Shown one piece after another: positions 57,809 through 64,000 of a DNA stretch of 64,000 nucleotides. Each line of letters opens with the position of its first letter. Position 1 is the first letter of the stretch. The notes under the pieces were generated by a model that saw nothing but the letters and a program-made list of their open reading frames with translations, was not told the origin of the DNA and searched no databases. The position numbers and the translations under genes were made by a program. Source of the stretch: Erigeron canadensis (lineage: Eukaryota; Streptophyta; Magnoliopsida; Asterales; Asteraceae). The stretch is taken from positions 28,088,980 to 28,152,979 of the forward strand of contig NC_057765.1 of NCBI RefSeq assembly GCF_010389155.1. Direction: 5' to 3'.

Positions 57809-60555
57809 TTAAGACCAGGCAGAATTCAGCATCACTGAACCTCTTAACATGCTTCATATGGATCTTTTGGTCCAGTGAATGTTCAAACTAAAGCTGGTAA
57901 GAGATACCCTGTAGGTGGGTCGATGAATACACCAGATTTGTTGGGTGATATTATCAGATCAAGAGTGAGCATCTGGGAAATTATCTCTCTCATCAGCGAA
58001 TTGAGCTCAAGTATACAAAGAAAGTGTGTCAGTTGCGAAGTGATAACGGTACAGAATTCATGAATAAAGATTGGAGACATTTTGCACTGGAACTGGCATT
58101 TTCAAAACTTTTCGTCAGCTCGGTCTCCAGAACAAAATGGGTGGTTGAAAGGAAGAATCGCCATTGATTGAAGCGGCCAGAAGTATGTTATCTGAATTGG
58201 TCTTCCCACCTGTTTTTGGCTGAAGCTGTGGCAACTGCATGTCACACCCAAAAGGGTCAGTTATGTCAAGAGACACAGGAAGACTGCCTATGAAGTCCTC
58301 AGGAATCGTAAACCAAATATTGGATATTCCATGTATTTGGTTGTCCAGTTTACATTTTAAACGATTCCAGTCAGTTGGAAAATTTGATGCAAAAGCTGAC
58401 GAAGGTGTCTTTGTGGGGTATTCAATATTAGAAAAGCCTATAGAGTTTATAATTATAGACTCCAAAAGGTACATGAGACAATCATGTCACGTTCGATGAA
58501 TCAAATGAAGCAATCAACAAAAGACCAACCCTTGATTTATCTTCAGTTGTCCCAGTGATTTTGGTGTATCTGATCAGGTTCATCAATCAGTAGTACACCA
58601 GAAAATGTTTCCAGACATCAAGTCTTGGAACCAGTAATGGAAAAAGGAGAACATGTGGACACCTCATTTATCCTTCTATCAGTTTTAACCTACCTGAAAA
58701 ACTGGTAATTGGATCTGATTGTGCGGGCACAACAACATCAGAACCAGTTCAAGCTTCTCCAGTTCTTCAACATATAACTGTTTGAAGATAATCATGTCAA
58801 CTCTTCAGTTGACACTGATGATGAAGTTGAAGTAGTTTGGACTGATCCTCTTCCAGTTGCTGTCTGTTGGGGATCGTCAAGGGTCTTGCACTGATGTTGT
58901 ATATACCAACCTAGTCAATACACTAAATGGACTGCTGCTCATCCCATTGAGAGATTATTGGCAATCCAGATAGTGGGGTTCAGACTAGAAGCGCCACAAT
59001 GATCAATGCTTGAACGTCACCTTTTATCACTAATTGAACCGAAGAAGATTGACGAGGCTATGGCAGATCCAAGCTGGGTTGAAGCTATGCAAGAAGAACT
59101 CAACCAGTTCGAAAGGAACAACGTTGGGGAGCTTGTTCCTTTGTCCTCCAGGGTAAAGAGAGAACCCATTGGAACGAGGTGGGTCTATCGGAACAAGATG
59201 GATGAAGATGGCAACGTTATCAGGAACACAAGCTAGATTAGTTGCAAGGGTTATTGTCAAGCAGAAGGTGTTGATTTCGATGAAACTTTTGCTCCAGTTG
59301 CAAGACTTGAAGCCATCAGAATTTTCCTGGCTTATGCTGCTCACTTGCAATTCAAGGTTTTTCAGATGGATGTAAAAAGTGTGTTTCTGAATGGCACATT
59401 GGAAGAAGAAGTGTATGTTACGCAGACTCCAGGCTTCATAAATGAAAAGCATCCACTTGGGTATTAGACTGAACAAAGCTTTATATGGTCTTCGACAAGC
59501 CCCAAGAGCTGGTATGATACTCTAACTAAACATCTTCTCAAAATGGTTTTCAAAGAGGTGCAATAGATAATACCTTGTTCACCTGAAAGAAAAAGGTGAT
59601 ATCTTGCTGGTACAAATTTATGTTGATGTATTATATTTGGGTCAACTGATGATGGAATGTGTAAAAGGTTTTCAAATTATGTCCAAGAATATGAGATGAG
59701 TTTAATGGGTGAATTAACATTTTTCTTAGGTTTACAAATTAAACAAACCATGGATGGTATTTTTATTAACCAAGAAAAATATGTCAGAGATTTGTTGAGA
59801 AAATACAAATTTGATTCAATCCCATCAAAAACCACACCCATTTCAGCTCCATTAAATTTGGACTCTGACCCAAATGGAAAATCAGTGGACCAAAAAGAAT
59901 ATCGTGGAATGGTTGGTTCACTGATGTATCTAACTGCCAGTCGACCAGATATAATGTTTGCAACATGTTTATGTGCCAGATTTCAGGCAAATCCAAAAGA
60001 ATCACACTTGCATGCTGTTAAACGCATTTTCAGGTACCTGAAAGGGTGCCCTAGCCTTGGTCTTGGTATCCCAAAGGCTCAGGGTTAGATCTAATGGGTT
60101 ATTCAGATTCAGATCATGCAGGTTGTAAGATTGATAGAAAATCCACAACTGGTGGATGTCATTTCTAGGAGGAAAATGGTGAGTTGGACCAGTAAGAAGC
60201 AGACTTCAGTCTCAATGTCTATGCTGAGGCAGAATACATTTCTGCGGCCAGTTGCTGTGCCCAGATTCTCTGGATCAAACACCAGTTACTTGATTATGGC
60301 ATGAAATTCACAAGAACCCTAATCTTTTGTGACAACACCAGTGCTATTGCTATATCTCACAACCCAGTGATGCACTCAAAGACGAAGCATATTGATATCA
60401 GGTATCACTTCATTCGTGATCATGTTATGAAAGGAGATATTGAAATACATTTCATCCCCACTGATAAACAGTTAGCTGATGTTTTTACAAAACCTCTTGA
60501 TGAAAAGACTTTTAAACATCTCATCAGTGAACTGGGTATGTTAAATCCTCATTAA
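57809..60555 (+). pseudogene. pol: Copia pol from the integrase onward (second, redundant copy)
   Basis: Same sequence as 53831-56616 apart from many one-base deletions, mostly in runs of two or more equal bases, from 57809 to about 59700, after which the two copies become almost identical and this copy is the cleaner one. RT remnants are readable at 59006-59236 and 59657-60088; RNase H at 60301-60555 is intact with the stop at 60553-60555. The many frameshifts are unlikely to be biological. Treat it as the other read of the same locus. Confidence 0.8.
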
Positions 60556-61219
60556 ACTGAAGAGGCCCCTCAGTTGAGGATGGTCCAGGTGATCCTTGAT
60601 TGGTTGGAGATTGAACGCCTTGATGTACTCAAAGACTAGTCACTGATCAAATGGATCACATTTTTTAGGGGGAAAAAGACTCAAAATATTTTTCAAATAA
60701 ATTATTGAAAAATGCAACTGAAGGTCATCAGTTGAAACTGGCGTCTACATTTTCCAGTTTGCTAGTTTGGTCTTGTCTCAAAATGGTGGTTAGCCAGATT
60801 TCATAACGTTATGTTTTACTTGGTGGATACATGTGACACATGATGTTACTCGAGTGCTAACGTCGCACTCACGAACGTCACCTGACATGTCTTACGTGTC
60901 AAGACTTTTGCTGAAATGTACTGCACTTTTTATGGGTATTGGTGAAGTTAGTGGGTGAGTGGGATTAAATGCTTGATGGGAAGTATTAAATATTTTTAAA
61001 TTCTCAAAATTTTGGAAAATAACTTTTTACAAATTATTTCAAATTTTTGGAGACTAAAAATATCTTTTCGTATATATTTTGGCAATATTTTACTGCCTAT
61101 ATATACCCCCACCAAAATATCCGTCTCATTTACTTCTCTCAAAATTCCTTCATTTACTCTTTCAATCATTCACAATTCGAGATCCTTTTCTCTCTTTCTT
61201 CTAAAATCTAAATTCACAA
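60556..61219 (+). other. Spacer between pol and the extra ORF
   Basis: About 660 bp without coding capacity. Contains a GAAGAGGCCCCTCAGTTGAGG stretch after pol, an ACGTCACCTGACATGTCTTACGTG region near 60880 and a TATATATACCCC box near 61099, about 120 bp before the ATG of the extra ORF. It could be an internal promoter or splice region for a subgenomic message, which I infer only. Confidence 0.5.
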
Positions 61220-64000
61220 ATGGCTCCTAAATCTTCTTCTTCATCTCGTTCTCGTGATGTGAATCTACTCACTGCTGAGTACATTCCATCACAAAATGTT
61301 ATTCGTGCCACTGGTGCTCCCATAAGTTCTAAACTTATTAAACTAAATCCAAATAATCCAATGGCATCTCTTCAAGGGTTCCAGGCCGCTGACTCTCTAA
61401 TAGGGAGAATCTAATCCTTTCTCCGGATTTCTCCCCTCAGCGATGCCTTCTCTTTGAATCCACACAAGCTATTTCATGATTACTTGTGTGAATTCTGGTA
61501 CACTGCTTCTCTTTCTGAGGACTGCTCATCCATCTTTTTTTCTCTAAAGGATGGGTCAGTCCCGTGTACTATCACCACTGAAACGTTGAGGGAAGCCCTT
61601 AACCTCAACTACTGGAGACATAATGAAACTCCAGTGGTGATTTCCTCCAATGTTAATTTCCGCCAGGTGTTCCTTTATATGGGAAATAAGGAAATGGTGG
61701 AGGGGGATGTGTTGAAGACCAAGGGGTCCATTACAATGAAAGGGCTTTCACCATCCTGGAAGTTCTTTATGGTCCACTTGGTGGAAAGTTTGGGAGGGAG
61801 TTCTGGTGGATTAGACCAGATAAACTCCTTCCAGGCAGAGATGGCTTACTGCCTTTGGAATGGGCTGAGGGTGGACTTTGCAGGTATTTTGTTCAGAAGC
61901 CTGGTGTTCAAGTTGAAGGGCAACAGGGGTCCTTGTGTTCCCTTTTCAAGATTCCTGTCCCTTTGTTTTATTCAGATTCTGGGCAGGGAAGAATACAACA
62001 ACACACAATCCTTGTTCTCTGTGCCAGAACTGTTGAGGAATCTGGACAACCTGGTGTCCACTTCTGATGAAGTCCAGATGTCCCCGAGAATGATTTTTGC
62101 ATTCTCTAGAACTGATGCACCACAATCTGGTGAGTCAGAAAGGCAACTGGGCGGGCCTCAAAATAATGAGGGACCCACCGGTTTGTCTACTGGAGCGGTA
62201 ACTATGGCAGAAGCAGGAGTTCAGGCGATTCCTAAGGCAAGAAGATCTTCCAAGAGCAGGAGATCAAGATCTGGACTCGCTGCACCTGACCAGTCACAAT
62301 CTGTGACTGTGGTCTCTGAAGCCACTGCCGGTGATAGTGCAACTGAGGATAGAGCAGTTGTAGTTGAGGCACCAGTCACCTCTGTCCAGGGAGAAGATGC
62401 TTCGGCAACGGATCCTAGAACTGATGATACCATTGAGGCAACTCAAACTGGTCATCAGGAGTCTGAACAACTTGTTCAGCCACCCCCAACATTTATGGAT
62501 CTTGGCATAAATGAGGGTGTGTTTCAGCTTGAGTCTTCGGACTCATCTGAGACAGAATCTGACCAGGAGATGGCTGATGCAACTGTACTTGATCAGCTCC
62601 CTTTTCTCCTTGGTCAACCCCAAGAACCACATGTTTCAGTTTCCCCAACTAATGAACAAAGCTTAGAAATACCTCCAATATTCACCTCTCGCCAACCACT
62701 TTCTTCTATGGGTGTACCTAGAAATAGACACATCCTAACCCCACCGTCGCCGTCGTTCACACCTGAGCACTCTCAGCATGAACGACACATTGAATCTCTT
62801 CCCTTCATTTCTACAACCCCTCCTCTTCTATCAACTGATGCTACTGCAACTGGAGAACCAAATATTGTCATACCTCGTCCAGTTGCACCTGTAGCTTTTT
62901 CGGCCGGTCCAGTGACACCTTCTCCTCCGTCATTGGACAGCCAATTCGTGTCTTTCCAAGCCGATCTCTCGAATCTTCTCGCGAGGGTGGAAGAGATTCA
63001 AAAGACACTCGAGAGGAACACCAAGTCCCTCTCCAGGTACCACAAGGATCACTTGCAAAATATTAAAGTGGTTGACCTGGGGATCAACAAGTTCTCTGCC
63101 AATGAGGACTTGGTGTTTGGCAAGCTGAACGAGTTAGTGGAATCCTCCAATCATCTGGCAACATCTTTAAGGGAGGCATTCGCACTAACTCAATCTGGAG
63201 TCACATCTTCAATATCTAACCTGCTGAACAGTACTGTCAGATCTTCAGAGGTTGATATTCAGAATCTGGAAAGGCAGGTGCAAGATTTATGTAACAAACC
63301 TGGCCTAGATGTGACTGCGCTTGGGCACCAGTTGGCCTCTTCAGTGAGTCTCAAGATTGAAGAAACCTTGGCTGCCAGTGAAAACAATTTGATTGAAAAG
63401 GTGATGTCTGAGATCACCAAGATTGCAGCGCCCCAGGTCGATCTCACTCCTATCACTTCTGAGATTGATCGGTTGAGGTGCAGTCTGGATACACTGGCCA
63501 GCAAGGTCTCTGAACACTCAACTGCCATATCGGATCTGACCACTGAAGTTGGCAAAGGAAGGGAAGGTATGACTGAAAGTGTTAAGGAAGTCCCTGCAAC
63601 TGGGCTCTCTTCAGATGATCTCTCAATACTCAAACAGATTTTAAAGAGTCAAGAGCAGACAAGTGGAAATGTAATGACTCAGTCTCAAAAGATCAATCAT
63701 CTTTGGAGGATAGTTCGCATGCTTTGTGGAGTCTTCAAAGAGTGCAAGACAATGCAATCATGGCAGCCTCTAGATCGCCTGCCCTCTAGTCATGCCGATT
63801 TTGAAGCCATCAAGCAGGGACTAGATGCTGCCAAGGGGGAAAGGTCGGTATATGCCCCTCACACTCTTGTGAAGACTTCAAGTAAAGGGAAGGAGATTGT
63901 GGTGGCTACCAGTACTGAGGCTGGTGAGCAAGGGTTTGAGGTGTTTGATGATGTGGTGGTAGGAGGTGTTGATAAAGGAAAGGCCATTGCTGATGAATCT
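61220..64000 (+). pseudogene. Extra ORF 3' of copia pol (Sirevirus 'env-like' position), partial
   Basis: ATG at 61220 opens a Ser/Arg start (SSSSSRSRDVN). A single TAA at 61412-61414 interrupts it (the old copy has CAA there), and the same frame then stays open to the window end, about 860 codons. Content: a globular part with DYLCEFWYTAS, GLDQINSFQAEM and LRVDFAGILFRSLVFKLKG; a Ser/Thr/Pro-rich acidic linker (residues about 300-560); a coiled-coil part (about 570-780: LLARVEEIQKTLERN, EIDRLRCSLDTLASKV). No clear signal peptide or transmembrane helix, so 'env-like' describes position only. The old copy at 3650-13893 shows the missing C-terminus. Function unknown. Confidence 0.75.

Larger units (their letters stand above)
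49826..64000 (+). mobile_element. Sirevirus-like Ty1/copia retrotransposon, runs off the window
   Basis: Order: 5' LTR, tRNA-Met primer site, gag, protease, integrase, RT, RNase H, spacer, and an extra ORF 3' of pol, which is the hallmark of the Sirevirus branch of plant copia elements. The 3' LTR lies beyond the window. A 100-N gap and a redundant 3.9 kb copy (57809-61668 repeating 53831-57708) distort it; the real element is probably single and about 4 kb shorter than drawn here. It inserted into an intron of the Ulp1-like gene. Confidence 0.85.

Noticed and set aside
53831..61668. Two real tandem copies of the copia pol region
   Set aside because: The copies meet at a 100-N placeholder, have identical flanks and differ mainly by single-base indels clustered next to the gap, which points to unmerged contig overlap.

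Overview
This is nuclear DNA of a flowering plant: AT-rich, intron-rich and dominated by nested plant transposons (Ty1/copia, Ty3/gypsy solo LTRs, Mutator-like elements, a hAT MITE, an RTE LINE), with TTTAGGG-type motifs, an F-box gene and a FAR1-type transposase. A eudicot, possibly of the daisy family, is my impression only; nothing in the window proves the species.

Layout. 1-1.1 kb is a broken partial copy of the end of the gene found later at 18.9-26.4 kb. 2.7-15.1 kb is a nest: a truncated gypsy LTR, then the 3' half of an old copia element (the extra ORF downstream of pol, a polypurine tract and the 3' LTR) into which two gypsy solo LTRs and a 500 bp hAT MITE have inserted, each with a target-site duplication. 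It abuts a reversed gypsy gag fragment. 16.7-18.1 kb is a Mutator-like element with 9 bp duplications.

18.9-26.4 kb holds the only apparently intact host gene: 14 exons whose phases all agree, encoding 455 residues of unknown function, with a duplicated first exon and a duplicated penultimate exon. 26.9-31.7 kb holds two more Mutator-like non-autonomous elements, another inverted-repeat element and the 3' end of an RTE LINE.

33.0-49.8 kb looks like one old unit: a FAR1-type MULE transposase pseudogene, an F-box/LRR pseudogene on the other strand, a telomere-motif hairpin array and the 5' part of a gene resembling Ulp1-family proteins. A 12 bp near-palindrome, ATCA-(A/T)4-TGAT, occurs more than 40 times in its introns and spacers and was not found inside the two solo LTRs that later broke the transposase and F-box genes. 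This is the most unusual signal here.

49.8-64.0 kb is a Sirevirus-like copia element (5' LTR, tRNA-Met primer site, gag, protease, integrase, RT, RNase H, extra 3' ORF) that cut off the Ulp1-like gene and runs out of the window. It contains a 100-N gap. About 3.9 kb left of the gap is repeated right of it, with small indels concentrated next to the gap on both sides; this is best read as two unmerged overlapping contig ends, not a real duplication.
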